DNA of 64,000 nt from Gammaproteobacteria bacterium RIFCSPHIGHO2_02_FULL_42_43 (GCA_001801425.1 MGXR01000004.1:1-64000), one strand, 5' to 3'. Positions 10,909 through 20,697 are shown, counted from the stretch's first letter. Numbers and translations: made by a program. Notes: generated by a model not told the origin, from the sequence alone.

Positions 10909-12831
10909 TCATTGCGACAACTCAAGCACCAGCTGATTGAGCGACTTCACAAAAGCAGCGGGATTTTCCAATTGCTCACCTTCTGCTAATAATGCTTGGC
11001 AGAGTAATAGATCCGCCCATCGCGTAACGCGCTCATCTGTTTCTTCCGCTTTTAATTTCACGACGATAGCATGCTCTGGATTTAATTCCAAAATGGGTTT
11101 CGCGGGATTCACTGCTTGCCCTGCTGCTTTCATCAAACGCTGCATATGCCCTGTCATTTCATTTTCATCAAATACAACGCAGGCTGGTGAATCCGTTAAG
11201 CGATGCGTCAAACGCACTTCTTTGACTCTATCTCCCAAAGATTTTTTGACTTTCTCAACCACTGATTTGAATTCTGCTTTATGTTCCGCTTCTTTTTTCT
11301 CAACTTCTTTTTTATCTTCCATGGAACCTAAATCAAGCGCGCCTTGAGACACAGATTGCCATTTTTTTCCCTCAAATTCATGCAAATGTGCGACCAGCCA
11401 TTCGTCGACGCGATCAGATAATAACAACACTTCGATATTTTTTTTGCGAAATACTTCGAGTAAAGGGCTATTTTTAGCCGCTTGATAATTATCGGACACA
11501 ATATAATAAATTTTATCTTGGCCCGCTTGCATGCGCGACACATAATCTTTCAAGCTCACATTTTGCGTGTCGTCACTGCTCTGTGTTGTTGCAAATCGCA
11601 ATAAATTAGCGATGCGATCTTTATTCGCAAAATCTTCTGCGGGACCTTCTTTTAATACGGCGCCAAATGTTTTCCAAAATGTCGCATATTTTTCAGCATC
11701 ATTCGTGGATAATTCTTCCAATAAAGATAACATGCGTTTTACGCATGCGGATTTAATCGAGTCTATCGTTTTATTCGATTGCAAAATTTCACGCGATACG
11801 TTGAGCGGTAAATCGCTGGTGTCGATAACACCTTTCACAAAACGCAAATACAGCGGCATAAAATGTTCTGCGTCATCCATAATAAAAACGCGTTTCACAT
11901 ACAATTTTAATCCGCGAACGCCTTCGCGTTGCCACAAATCAAACGGTGCACGCTTAGGAATATATAACAAGCTCGTATATTCTAATTTTCCTTCGACTTT
12001 GTTATGCGCCCATGTCAACGCATCTTCAAAATCATGCGCGATGTGTTTATATAATTCTTGATACTGTTCGTCTTTGATCTCATTCTTCGGTAAAGTCCAC
12101 AATGCTTTCGCTTGATTGATCACTTCATCTTGAGTGACCACAATTTCTTTGTCGTCTTTCTTTTTAGATTCTTCAATTTTCGCCATTAAAATAGGCAAAA
12201 CGATGTGGTCAGAATATTTTGTGATGATAGTGCGCAAACGATACGGATCCAAAAATTCATCCATGTCTTTTTTTAAAAACAACGTGATTTCTGTTCCGCG
12301 ATTTTTCCAATCAATATTTTTAATATCGAATTGGCCTTTGCCGTTTGATTCCCAATAAACACCTTGATCTTGCTGCATGCCCGCACGACGAGTGCGCACA
12401 ATTACATTGTCTGCCACGACAAATGCAGAATAAAATCCGACACCGAATTGACCAATTAATTGCGAAGCATCGGCTTTTCCGTCTGTTTTTCCGTTTATTT
12501 TTTCTTTAAATGCACGCGTGCCAGATTTGGCGATGGTACCCAAATTTTCGATCACTTCTTCGCGATTCATGCCAATTCCGTTATCGCGAAGCGTGATGGT
12601 GCGATTGTCTTTGTTAAATGAAACCCATATTTTTAAATCTGAATCGTTTTCATAAAGTCCTGCGTCACTCAATGCTTCATAGCGCAATTTATCCGCGGCA
12701 TCGGAGCTATTGGAAATTAATTCGCGCAGAAAAATTTCAGGATTACTGTAAAGTGAATGCGCCACCAATTCTAATAACTGATTGACGTCAGCACCGAAGG
12801 ACAGGGTTTGTTGTTGGGATTCTTGGGTCAT
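10909..12831 (-). CDS. htpG: Molecular chaperone HtpG (Hsp90)
   Basis: This is a 640-aa bacterial Hsp90, a cytosolic ATP-dependent chaperone dimer. The N-terminal GHKL ATPase begins at [20 protein letters not shown] with the catalytic Glu and the ATP-binding Asn; further ATP-site motifs are DNGIGM and [11 protein letters not shown]. Middle-domain motifs [18 protein letters not shown] are present, and the C-terminal dimerisation domain is complete. The start has GGAG in the preceding bases and lies about 40 bp from a sigma-32-like promoter. The length is typical for the family. Confidence 0.98.
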   Translation of the reverse strand: MTQESQQQTLSFGADVNQLLELVAHSLYSNPEIFLRELISNSSDAADKLRYEALSDAGLYENDSDLKIWVSFNKDNRTITLRDNGIGMNREEVIENLGTIAKSGTRAFKEKINGKTDGKADASQLIGQFGVGFYSAFVVADNVIVRTRRAGMQQDQGVYWESNGKGQFDIKNIDWKNRGTEITLFLKKDMDEFLDPYRLRTIITKYSDHIVLPILMAKIEESKKKDDKEIVVTQDEVINQAKALWTLPKNEIKDEQYQELYKHIAHDFEDALTWAHNKVEGKLEYTSLLYIPKRAPFDLWQREGVRGLKLYVKRVFIMDDAEHFMPLYLRFVKGVIDTSDLPLNVSREILQSNKTIDSIKSACVKRMLSLLEELSTNDAEKYATFWKTFGAVLKEGPAEDFANKDRIANLLRFATTQSSDDTQNVSLKDYVSRMQAGQDKIYYIVSDNYQAAKNSPLLEVFRKKNIEVLLLSDRVDEWLVAHLHEFEGKKWQSVSQGALDLGSMEDKKEVEKKEAEHKAEFKSVVEKVKKSLGDRVKEVRLTHRLTDSPACVVFDENEMTGHMQRLMKAAGQAVNPAKPILELNPEHAIVVKLKAEETDERVTRWADLLLCQALLAEGEQLENPAAFVKSLNQLVLELSQ

Positions 12832-12870
12832 CGCTCATCTCCGCGTTGTTGCTATGCGCATATCGAAGAT

Positions 12871-12898
12871 AGATGGGGGTGACGATGAAAATTTCAAT
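12871..12898 (-). promoter_or_regulatory. Sigma-32-like heat-shock promoter of htpG
   Basis: On the minus strand ATTGAAA (12892-12898) is followed 13 bases later by CCCCATCT (12871-12878). This fits the sigma-32 consensus (CTTGAAA and CCCCATnT, spacing 13-17) except for one base in the -35. The -10 element lies about 40 bases before the htpG ATG. HtpG is a classical sigma-32 regulon member, so both position and identity agree. Confidence 0.75.
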
Positions 12899-12942
12899 AG
12901 GGGCGAGTCCATATAAGACCCTAAACTTTTTCCTGCAATAAA

Positions 12943-12964
12943 AAAAGGGAGCAAGCTCCCTTTT
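12943..12964 (-). terminator. Rho-independent terminator of the first OMP gene
   Basis: AAAAGGGAGC and GCTCCCTTTT form a 10-bp stem with a two-base loop. On the minus strand the stem is followed by an uninterrupted run of seven or more T. It lies 19 bases past the stop of the OMP gene at 12983. Confidence 0.9.
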
Positions 12965-12982
12965 GATCCGAACAGAACCTGC

Positions 12983-13735
12983 TTACACAGCAAATTTGTA
13001 TCCGACAAAGCCGGTATACGTGTGAATTGCAGGAGCAGCGTTTGGAGCACCATACGCACCAGCTGTAACACCGCTAGCCGTTGTACGATTAACATCTGTA
13101 TTCGCTGGGAAGTATAGGTATTGAGCACCTAACATCCAGTCACCCCAGTTATATTGAACACCGGTTCCAAATACAGGAGCCCAGTAACTACCATTACCTG
13201 TAACGCCTGTGATACCACCACCGCTAGCTTGATTGGTACGCGAGTAACTCAATGCGCGATAACCAACACCCACTTTACCAAACAGGTCAAAGTCGTCCGC
13301 TAACGCCACATTCAAGCGAGCAGCCATGTAGGCAAACCAAGAATGGACGTTGAGAGAGTTCCCACTTTGCGAAGCTACGCCATTGGTAGCCAGAGTAGTA
13401 CCGTTACCGCTCACTTTTACTTGATAGAACCAACCTGCTTCTGCAGCGATGTGCTGGGTAATGTTGTAACCCATGTCAGCGCCAGCAGTCCAATATCCTT
13501 TGCCGCGCGAAGTTGGCACATAGTTCGAAGTCGCTGATGGTCCTAACACGTTGTTGGAGTTAAAGTCGCTCCAATTTGAGTTTTCATAGCCGCCATGCAA
13601 ATCAATGTAGACGCTATTTTGAAAGCCAGGTTCAGATGGCATAGCCATGTGATCAGGGCCACCAGCGATTGCTGCTGTTGCACCGATCGCTGCTAAACCT
13701 GCAGCAGATAATACGAGTAATTTTCTTACCGACAT
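12983..13735 (-). CDS. Outer-membrane beta-barrel protein (paralogue 1)
   Basis: This is a 250-aa exported protein. The start at 13735 (MSVRKLLVLSAAG) is supported by GAGGG upstream; an upstream start would add 32 basic residues and lose the signal peptide. The signal peptide likely ends after ATAAIA (about residue 24). The mature part alternates Gly/aromatic-rich strands (VYIDLHGGYENS, GYNITQHIAAEAGWFYQV, LFGKVGVGYRAL, WMLGAQYLYFP, YTGFVGYKFAV), typical of 8-stranded OmpA/OprF-N-like or opacity-type barrels. It resembles the protein encoded at 14153. A specific function cannot be given. Confidence 0.85.
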   Translation of the reverse strand: MSVRKLLVLSAAGLAAIGATAAIAGGPDHMAMPSEPGFQNSVYIDLHGGYENSNWSDFNSNNVLGPSATSNYVPTSRGKGYWTAGADMGYNITQHIAAEAGWFYQVKVSGNGTTLATNGVASQSGNSLNVHSWFAYMAARLNVALADDFDLFGKVGVGYRALSYSRTNQASGGGITGVTGNGSYWAPVFGTGVQYNWGDWMLGAQYLYFPANTDVNRTTASGVTAGAYGAPNAAPAIHTYTGFVGYKFAV

Positions 13736-13928
13736 TTTAAATTCCCTCTTTTTCGATCTAACAAAAACAGAGCCGACAAAACACCGAAATACTTTATTAC
13801 TAAAGCATCTCGACATTTTGAAGCGACTCAATTTTCCGCTTCATATGCATTTCCGCTGAAACGCAGAAAGCATACATATCACGATCATACCCAAAATAAA
13901 TCCGACAAACAAGCTCTTTTTATCTTTC

Positions 13929-14078
13929 AGGAGTTTCGCACTTCGTGCGAACTCCTTCCTGTAATTGATGCTGCGCGCGAAGTAAATTCGCGCTTGCACT
14001 CAAGGGGGAGAATCGCGGTTCTCCCCCTTGAGAATCCCCCATCGCGTAAAAAGAGTTTCACAAAGTGCGAAACTCCAG
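13929..14078. repeat. Nested inverted-repeat element between the two OMP genes
   Basis: Outer arms GGAGTTTCGCACTT (about 13930-13943) and its complement (about 14062-14075) enclose two inner palindromes. One is GAGTTTCGCAC-TTC-GTGCGAACTC at 13931-13954. The other is a 12-bp perfect stem CAAGGGGGAGAA/TTCTCCCCCTTG with a 6-base loop at 14000-14029. The element is GC-richer than its surroundings and holds no ORF. The rest of 13736-14111 is the upstream region of the first OMP gene and shows no confident promoter. Confidence 0.75.
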
Positions 14079-14111
14079 CTTTTATAAATCATCTGAGTTG
14101 TCATCAGAAAC

Positions 14112-14134
14112 AAAAAGGGGCCTAAGCCCCTTTT
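14112..14134 (-). terminator. Rho-independent terminator of the second OMP gene
   Basis: AAAAGGGGCC, a TA loop and the complement form a GC-rich stem; on the minus strand it is followed by TTTTTG. It lies 19 bases past the stop of the gene at 14153, the same geometry as the terminator after the paralogue. Confidence 0.88.
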
Positions 14135-14152
14135 GATTAAAATCAGAAACAA

Positions 14153-14836
14153 TTACACGGTGAATTTGTAAGCCAAACCCAGCGTGAATACATTTGCAGC
14201 CATTGTTCCCAATGCGCCAGAATTTACCGCAATAAACTTAAAGGACTTATCAGATCCCATGAAGTATGCGTATTGCGCTACACCAGAGAACATATCGCTG
14301 AAGCTATAATCCAATCCCGTCGCAAACATTGGATGCCAGTAAGTTGAGTTACCCGATGTAACAGCCAACGAACTTTGAGCCGCTGCAGGAATGGTTGCGC
14401 TACGATAAGCGACACCCAGTTTAAAGAACCAGTCCGTGTCTTGCATCCACGCCATAGGCACCATGAATTTACCCGCAAGATACGCCGCCCAGCTCTTCAG
14501 ATATGCAGGCACTGCGCTACCAGTCATCGTGTTAACCGTTGGCAGATAAAACCAACCCAATTCCAACGCATAGTTGCGATTGAAATTATAACCCGCATCA
14601 AAACCACCGGAAAAACCACCGGAGGCATTATTTGCAGAATTGGTATTGACACCAGAAGAAGCACGCCATCTTACATTATCAAGATAATTTTGACGCGCAT
14701 AACCCGCATGGCCTTCCAAGTAGTAGCTACCACCTGAAGACATTGGCTCATGCGTATAACCGCCAGCCACCGCAGCAGTTGCACTCACTGCAGCAATACT
14801 CGCAGCACCTAAAAGAAGAATTTTCTTTACCGACAT
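14153..14836 (-). CDS. Outer-membrane beta-barrel protein (paralogue 2)
   Basis: This 227-aa exported protein shares with its neighbour the signal-peptide pattern (MSVKKILLLGAASIAA..ATAAVAGG, cleavage about residue 24) and several strand motifs: AGYNFNRNYALELGWFYLP, FFKLGVAYRSAT, NSTYWHPMFATGL and a last strand ending YKFTV. The motif NSTYWhP corresponds to GSYWAPVFGTG in paralogue 1. The start is preceded by GAGAGGGAAG. The two genes have separate terminators and large upstream regions and are probably expressed independently. The pair looks like an old tandem duplication. Function is unknown beyond an outer-membrane barrel. Confidence 0.83.
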   Translation of the reverse strand: MSVKKILLLGAASIAAVSATAAVAGGYTHEPMSSGGSYYLEGHAGYARQNYLDNVRWRASSGVNTNSANNASGGFSGGFDAGYNFNRNYALELGWFYLPTVNTMTGSAVPAYLKSWAAYLAGKFMVPMAWMQDTDWFFKLGVAYRSATIPAAAQSSLAVTSGNSTYWHPMFATGLDYSFSDMFSGVAQYAYFMGSDKSFKFIAVNSGALGTMAANVFTLGLAYKFTV

Positions 14837-15060
14837 TGAACTTCCCTCTCAATATTTAATCAAAAAACGGAAGCTCACGCGGAATAAATCCGAACATTGA
14901 ACCCCCATTACACAACGGCAGCACAAATATGCACCGCATGCTGTGTATACTACCTAATCCTTTTCGTACAGACAAGCACGCAATACGAATATCGCGTTGT
15001 TTTTTTCAAAAAAATTTTATAAATCACTTTTGATTAGTGAATTTTTTTATATTTTTATTA

Positions 15061-17157
15061 CTACGCGTTTAAATAATGCGAAGCGCCACCTATCCAACGC
15101 GCAATTAACGCAGTAATTGTTTCTTTATCTGATTGTAATTGCGTACTTGCTTTTTCAACCAGCGGCAATAACGCTTGATCGCGCATGAGATCCACTACGC
15201 GCCACTGCTGCTCGCCCGATTGTCTCTGCCCCAACACATCACCTGGCCCACGCATTTGCAAATCACGCTCTGCAATTAAAAATCCATCTTGCGTTTCGCG
15301 CATCACATTCAGGCGTTTTTGAGCAGTTTCAGACAATGGCGATTGATACAGCAACACGCAAAAACTCGATTGATCGCCGCGCCCCACGCGCCCGCGCAAT
15401 TGATGCAATTGCGATAATCCCAACCGTTCAGAATTTTCAATGATCATGAGACTCGCATTTCGAATATCAACACCCACTTCAACAACAGTTGTTGCGACGA
15501 GTAAATCAATTTCACCTTGTTGAAACGCACGCATGATTTGATTTTTTGCTACTGATTTTAAGCGTCCGTGAATTAATCCAACGCGCAATGGTTTCAATTG
15601 ATTTTGCAACAATATTGCAGTTTGCTCCGCTGCTTCACATTGCAATTCATCTGATTCAGTAATCAATGTGCAAATCCAATACGCTTGATGCTTTTGTTGG
15701 CAATGCAAACGCACACGCTCAATCACGTCATTTCTTTTTTGTGATGACAACAAAACCGTCGTGATTGGTTTGCGATGTGGTGGTAATTCATCAATCACGG
15801 AACAATCTAAATCCGCGTAAGCTGTCATCGATAATGTGCGCGGAATCGGTGTCGCGGTCATAATTAATTGATGCGGAAAATAAGCATTATGCAATCCTTT
15901 ACTCATCAATGACAATCGCTGCTGCACACCAAAACGATGCTGCTCATCGATAATCAATAATGCTAACTTTTTAAAAACAACCTCTTTCTGAAATAACGCG
16001 TGCGTACCGATAATAAACTGCGTTTGCCCCGACAATAATTTTTCTTTTGCTTTTTTTTGTTCTGCAGCCGTTTGCTTTCCAAGCAACATATCTACAGAAA
16101 TAGAAAGTGGTGAAAACCATTGCAAAAAATTTTGAAAATGTTGCTCTGCTAAAATTTCGGTGGGTGCCATCAAAGCCACTTGAAAACCTGATTGAATCGC
16201 AGGCAAAGCTGCCATGCACGCCACAATAGTTTTTCCTGCGCCCACATCTCCTTGCAGCAAACGCATCATCGGTTTCAGAGTCAAAAAATCTTTTTTAATG
16301 TCAGACAAAACGCGTTCTTGCGCTGCTGTCAATTGAAATGGCAATGCTGCGCGCAATTTATTTTCAAGTGTATTGTCCATTTGAAATAGGTAAGTTTCTT
16401 TTTGCCGAATATGTTGGCGAACATTACGTAAACTTAATTGATGCGCTAACAATTCTTCAAAAATCAGTCGTTGTTGCGCCGGATGTTTTGCCTGCAATAA
16501 TGCAACACTATCCACTTCTATCGGCGGAAAATGTATCCATTGTAACGCATCACCAATCGATAATGCGTTAAATTGTTGGCGCAGTATCTCAGGCAATAAT
16601 TCCGGCAAAATATTTTTTTCTCGCAAGCAATGCAACGCTTGCTGCATTAATTTTCGCAGTGTCGCTTGATGCAATCCTTTCACGGTGGAATAAACTGGAG
16701 ATAAACCGGGCAATAACGATAAAAAATGATGATTCGCAATATCATCAATTGGCGCATATTCGGGATGCACCATCTCCAAATGCCCTGAAAATCCCCATCG
16801 CACTTCGCCGAAAACACGAATCCGCGTATTTATTTTTTGTAATTTTTTTTGATGTGATTGTGCAAAATAAAAAAAGATCAGTTCCAATGATCGATGAGAA
16901 TCATCTCGAATGACACAACGCAAATAACGCCGTTTTCCCGTGATTTGCAGTGAAATAACATTGCCTTCGATCAACACACGATCACTTACTTTTACCGCAG
17001 CAATGGAATAAATGCGGGAACGATCTTCATAACGAAATGGCAAATGAAATAATAAATCTTGCACCGTTAGCAAATTCAGCGACGCCAAATGTGTTGCAGT
17101 TGCAGGACCAACGCCTTTGAGCACAGAAATAGGGATCGTGGATTCTACGACAGACAC
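15061..17157 (-). CDS. recG: ATP-dependent DNA helicase RecG
   Basis: RecG is the branch-migration helicase that remodels stalled forks. The 698-aa protein has the N-terminal wedge/OB domain (GVGPATATHLASLNL, then the OB strands), Walker A GDVGAGKT, DEQH box (IIDEQHRFG), TATPIPRTL and the C-terminal helicase motif QLRGRVGRG. It starts with GTG, overlapping the end of the ridA-like gene by 13 bases. The order spoT-ridA-recG parallels spoT-trmH-recG of E. coli. Confidence 0.97.
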   Translation of the reverse strand: MSVVESTIPISVLKGVGPATATHLASLNLLTVQDLLFHLPFRYEDRSRIYSIAAVKVSDRVLIEGNVISLQITGKRRYLRCVIRDDSHRSLELIFFYFAQSHQKKLQKINTRIRVFGEVRWGFSGHLEMVHPEYAPIDDIANHHFLSLLPGLSPVYSTVKGLHQATLRKLMQQALHCLREKNILPELLPEILRQQFNALSIGDALQWIHFPPIEVDSVALLQAKHPAQQRLIFEELLAHQLSLRNVRQHIRQKETYLFQMDNTLENKLRAALPFQLTAAQERVLSDIKKDFLTLKPMMRLLQGDVGAGKTIVACMAALPAIQSGFQVALMAPTEILAEQHFQNFLQWFSPLSISVDMLLGKQTAAEQKKAKEKLLSGQTQFIIGTHALFQKEVVFKKLALLIIDEQHRFGVQQRLSLMSKGLHNAYFPHQLIMTATPIPRTLSMTAYADLDCSVIDELPPHRKPITTVLLSSQKRNDVIERVRLHCQQKHQAYWICTLITESDELQCEAAEQTAILLQNQLKPLRVGLIHGRLKSVAKNQIMRAFQQGEIDLLVATTVVEVGVDIRNASLMIIENSERLGLSQLHQLRGRVGRGDQSSFCVLLYQSPLSETAQKRLNVMRETQDGFLIAERDLQMRGPGDVLGQRQSGEQQWRVVDLMRDQALLPLVEKASTQLQSDKETITALIARWIGGASHYLNA

Positions 17158-17522
17158 GCAATAGCATCCATTTCAACAGCAGCATCTTTGGGCAAACGAC
17201 TCACTTCCACCACAGCGCGCGCAGGATAAGGCTTTTCAAAATATTGCGCCATCACTTCATTCACGATAGAAAATTGATTTATGTCGCACAAATACACTTG
17301 CAATTTAACAACATTCGCGAGCGTTGCATGGGCCGTAGTCACAATCGCTTTTAAATTTTCAAACACCTGCTGCACTTGTGCTGCAAAATCGCCAGTGACC
17401 ATTTGCATCGTCTGAGGATTCAGTGCAATTTGCCCTGAAATATAGAGTGTATTTCCCGCTTGCACCGCTTGAGAATATGTGCCGATGGCAGCAGGTGCTT
17501 CAGTGGTTTGAATAATTTTCAC
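17145..17522 (-). CDS. ridA: RidA family enamine/imine deaminase
   Basis: This 125-aa protein matches the YjgF/YER057c/UK114 family, which hydrolyses reactive enamine/imine intermediates such as 2-aminoacrylate formed by PLP enzymes. Typical motifs are APAAIGTYSQAV near the N-terminus, LYISGQIALNP, and the C-terminal PARAVVEVSRLPKDAAVEMDA with the substrate-binding Arg. It starts with GTG overlapping the spoT stop by four bases (GTGA) with GAGG upstream, so translation is coupled to spoT. Confidence 0.93.
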   Translation of the reverse strand: MKIIQTTEAPAAIGTYSQAVQAGNTLYISGQIALNPQTMQMVTGDFAAQVQQVFENLKAIVTTAHATLANVVKLQVYLCDINQFSIVNEVMAQYFEKPYPARAVVEVSRLPKDAAVEMDAIACLS

Positions 17523-19648
17523 GATATTAGCCTCGTTATTTTTAACACGGATGGAATTTGTCGCAACGCCTTCATGATTTGCGCCAAGTGTAATCTATTT
17601 TTCACAAAAATGCGAAATTGCACTTGATAAAAATTAATTTCGCGCTCGCTTACTTCCACGTCATCAATATTCGCCTGTAATTCAGCAATCACGGATGCCA
17701 ATTGCGCCAACACGCCACGTTCATTTTTAACAGCGACACTGATTGCCACCACAAATTCACCCGCCACTTGATCTGACCAGCGAAGCGGAACAAAATCGGT
17801 GGATTGACGAGTGGTGCTAGAAATTTCTCGGCAATAATCGGTGTGCACTAAAATTCCTTTTCCTGTTTTTAAAATGCCAACAATGGGATCGCCTGGGATG
17901 GGATAACAGCACTGCGCAAATTCCAGTAGCATGCCTTCCGTTCCCTCCACCAACAACGGCATTTCTTCTAAAAACGCTTCAAATGCCGATGCTTTATCGC
18001 CGTGCGCTTGCATGATTGCATCGATACGTTCTGCAACCACAGGCGCTGCGCGATTACCTAATCCAATGTCGCACAATAATGTATCTTTATTTTTAAGTTG
18101 CGTTTCTTTCAAGTAAAATTCCCACACGCTATCGGGAATTTTTTTCATCGCTAATGAATGATCGCGCAATGCTTTTTGTAATAATTTTTTTCCCAATGTT
18201 GCTGATGCGGTTTGTCGTTGTGATTTTAAAAATTGTCGAATGCCATTTCGCGCTTTGCTGGTGATCACAAAATCAAGCCAGCTTGGATTGGGGCGCGCAG
18301 TCGATGCCGTCACAATTTCAACGGTATCGCCATTGGATAATCGCGCTGATAGCGGCGCCAACTGTCGATTAATTTTAATTGCCATGCAACTGTTGCCGAT
18401 ATCGGTATGCACTTCGTAGGCAAAATCTACACCTGTCGCCCCCGCGGGCAATCCTTTGATGTCTCCTTTGGGCGTGAAAATGTAAACTTCATCTGGAAAC
18501 AAATCGACTTTGACACTTTCAATAAATTCAAGCGAGCTCCCAGCATTTTTTTGCAATTCTAATAAATTATTAACCCATTTTTGCGCTTGAATATGTGTTT
18601 TTTCTAAATCTTTTTCATCTGATTTATATAACCAATGCGCTGCGATTCCGCTGGATGCAATGCGATCCATTTCGCTCGTGCGAATTTGAATTTCGATAGG
18701 TAATCCATAAGGACCAAATAAAGTGGTGTGCAACGATTGATAGCCATTGGCTTTCGGAATAGCAATATAATCTTTGAATCGCTCAGGCACTGGTTTAAAT
18801 AAGTGATGCACTAAACCCAGCACGCGATAACACGTATCCACATCATCCACAATAATGCGAAACGCATACACATCCATAATTTCATTGAACGGAATTTTTT
18901 TCGCGCGCATTTTACGATAAATACTATATAAATGTTTTTCGCGACCCAAAATTGTGCATGAAGGAAATTGATGTTGTGTCAATCCATCTTGCAATGTTTT
19001 GTTAATCAAGGCCAATATTTTTTTGCGATTACCGCGCGCTTTTTGCACTGAATCTTTTAATACGGCGTATCGTTTTGGATATTGCAACGAAAAAGCAATT
19101 TCTTCTAATTCTACCGAGAAATCACGCATCCCCAATCGTCTGGCGATGGGTGCGAAAATTTCTAATGTTTCTTTGGAAACGCGATATTTTTTTTCTTCGG
19201 ATAATCCGCCGAGCGTTCGCATGTTATGCAAACGATCGGCAAGTTTCACGATAATGACGCGAATATCGCGCGCCATCGCCAACACCATTTTGCGAAAATT
19301 TTCGGCCTGCGCTTCTTGTCGGCTCACAAATTCAATTTGTGTTAATTTACTAACGCCATCAACTAAGTCAGCAACCTCTTTTCCAAATTGATTTTCGAGT
19401 TCGATTTTACCAATGCCGGTATCTTCAATCACATCATGCAGCAACGCTGCCATGATGGTAGACGCGTCCATTTTCATGTCTGCTAAAATACAGGCGACGG
19501 AGACCGGATGCGTGATATACGGCTCACCTGTTTGACGCACCTGATCTCGGTGCGCTTCTAGTGCCGTTAAAAAAGCTTCGTAAATTTGTGCGATTTGTTG
19601 ATCTGATAGGTAGTAGAGTTTCCGTCGTAGTCGTTTGAATAAACGCAT
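17519..19648 (-). CDS. spoT: Bifunctional (p)ppGpp synthetase/hydrolase
   Basis: This 709-aa RelA/SpoT homologue controls the alarmone (p)ppGpp. The N-terminal HD hydrolase is intact (ALLHDVIEDT), and the synthetase domain has DYIAIPKANGYQSLHT and EIQIRTSEMD. TGS (DIKGLPAGATGVDFAY) and C-terminal ACT domains follow. The intact HD motif and its position after rpoZ identify SpoT rather than RelA. The gene lies in a rpoZ-spoT-ridA-recG run on one strand, likely an operon starting at gmk. Confidence 0.96.
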   Translation of the reverse strand: MRLFKRLRRKLYYLSDQQIAQIYEAFLTALEAHRDQVRQTGEPYITHPVSVACILADMKMDASTIMAALLHDVIEDTGIGKIELENQFGKEVADLVDGVSKLTQIEFVSRQEAQAENFRKMVLAMARDIRVIIVKLADRLHNMRTLGGLSEEKKYRVSKETLEIFAPIARRLGMRDFSVELEEIAFSLQYPKRYAVLKDSVQKARGNRKKILALINKTLQDGLTQHQFPSCTILGREKHLYSIYRKMRAKKIPFNEIMDVYAFRIIVDDVDTCYRVLGLVHHLFKPVPERFKDYIAIPKANGYQSLHTTLFGPYGLPIEIQIRTSEMDRIASSGIAAHWLYKSDEKDLEKTHIQAQKWVNNLLELQKNAGSSLEFIESVKVDLFPDEVYIFTPKGDIKGLPAGATGVDFAYEVHTDIGNSCMAIKINRQLAPLSARLSNGDTVEIVTASTARPNPSWLDFVITSKARNGIRQFLKSQRQTASATLGKKLLQKALRDHSLAMKKIPDSVWEFYLKETQLKNKDTLLCDIGLGNRAAPVVAERIDAIMQAHGDKASAFEAFLEEMPLLVEGTEGMLLEFAQCCYPIPGDPIVGILKTGKGILVHTDYCREISSTTRQSTDFVPLRWSDQVAGEFVVAISVAVKNERGVLAQLASVIAELQANIDDVEVSEREINFYQVQFRIFVKNRLHLAQIMKALRQIPSVLKITRLIS

Positions 19649-19670
19649 AGACTAACTCTCGCTCCCATCA

Positions 19671-19943
19671 TTATAGATTTTCTCTGGTATCTTCTCTCAC
19701 CATTTTGGATGCGGCGTATTCTTCCGCTGCAGCGGCGGTCGCATCAGCAGCCATGATTTTCTCAAGATCAAAGCCTTCAGCAATTTCGCGCAGAGCAATC
19801 ACAGTTGGCTTGTCATTATCTGCGGGAACCAGTGGATCTGCCGCCCCCATCTCCAATTGATGAGCGCGTTGCGCTGCAACCAACACCAATGTGAATCGAT
19901 TCGCCACCTTTTCTAAACAATCTTCAACGGTAACACGTGCCAT
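19671..19943 (-). CDS. rpoZ: RNA polymerase omega subunit
   Basis: This 90-aa protein is the omega subunit, which assists assembly of the beta' subunit and mediates ppGpp effects. [27 protein letters not shown] is the conserved start; the preceding in-frame start would add nine residues with no family support. It lies 33 bp after gmk and 22 bp before spoT, the conserved gammaproteobacterial gmk-rpoZ-spoT order. Confidence 0.97.
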   Translation of the reverse strand: MARVTVEDCLEKVANRFTLVLVAAQRAHQLEMGAADPLVPADNDKPTVIALREIAEGFDLEKIMAADATAAAAEEYAASKMVREDTRENL

Positions 19944-19976
19944 GACAACCTCAGTTAAACGATTAATCACTAAATT

Positions 19977-20603
19977 TTACTGTTTTTGAAGCAAATTAGC
20001 CAGTAAAGTCGCATGTCGTTTCGCCTGAATAGACGTTTCAACACGCGCTGATAATACAATATGCTGCAAATCTTGCAATGCCAGATCAAATTGATCGTTA
20101 ATCACCAAGTAATCGAACTCGCGATAATGATCCATTTCGTCTTGCGCGGCTTGCATGCGCCCCACAATAGTCGCCGAATTGTCTTGTTGGCGACGCTCCA
20201 ATCGCTCTTGCAGCGCCTCCATCGACGGCGGCAAAATGAAAATCGAAATCGTATCAGGAAATAATCGGCGCACTTGTCGCGCCCCTTGCCAATCAATCTC
20301 CAAAATCACATCATTGCCAATCGATAATTCTGCCATCACCCAATCACGAGAAGTGCCATAATGCTGATTAAAAACGATGGCGTATTCTAAAAAAGCGTTG
20401 CGCTCAATCATTTCATCAAACGTGTCGTGATCCACAAAAAAATAATCTTTCCCATCGACTTCCGAGGGGCGTGCAACGCGTGTGGTATGCGAAACGGAGA
20501 TACACAACTTTGCAACAGACTCTGTCAATGCATTCACAAGACTCGTCTTTCCGGCACCTGACGGCGCTGCAATCACAAACAAATTACCGGTGACGTCACT
20601 CAC
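19977..20603 (-). CDS. gmk: Guanylate kinase
   Basis: Guanylate kinase phosphorylates GMP to GDP and feeds the GTP/ppGpp pool. The 208-aa protein begins MSDVTGNLFVIAAPSGAGKTSL with P-loop APSGAGKTS. It carries the family motifs SHTTRVARPSEVDGKDYFFV and ILEIDWQGARQVR. It is divergent from rph; the 94-bp spacer holds the rph promoter. Confidence 0.97.
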   Translation of the reverse strand: MSDVTGNLFVIAAPSGAGKTSLVNALTESVAKLCISVSHTTRVARPSEVDGKDYFFVDHDTFDEMIERNAFLEYAIVFNQHYGTSRDWVMAELSIGNDVILEIDWQGARQVRRLFPDTISIFILPPSMEALQERLERRQQDNSATIVGRMQAAQDEMDHYREFDYLVINDQFDLALQDLQHIVLSARVETSIQAKRHATLLANLLQKQ

Positions 20604-20646
20604 TATTTTGCACCTGTTTTTGGTTTCATTCGCATGATAGCAAAAT

Positions 20647-20674
20647 TTGCATTAATAATAATAGAAGATATACT
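20647..20674 (+). promoter_or_regulatory. Candidate sigma-70 promoter of rph
   Basis: TTGCAT (20647-20652) and TATACT (20669-20674) are separated by 16 bases; the -10 ends 23 bases before the rph ATG. It agrees well with sigma-70 consensus. Confidence 0.6.
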
Positions 20675-20697
20675 AGCATCTTTTTTCGAGGCACCCC

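Noticed and set aside
13736-13831. Longer start of the first OMP gene (MSRFKMSRCF)
   Set aside because: It would put 32 basic residues before the signal peptide; GAGGG precedes the shorter start.
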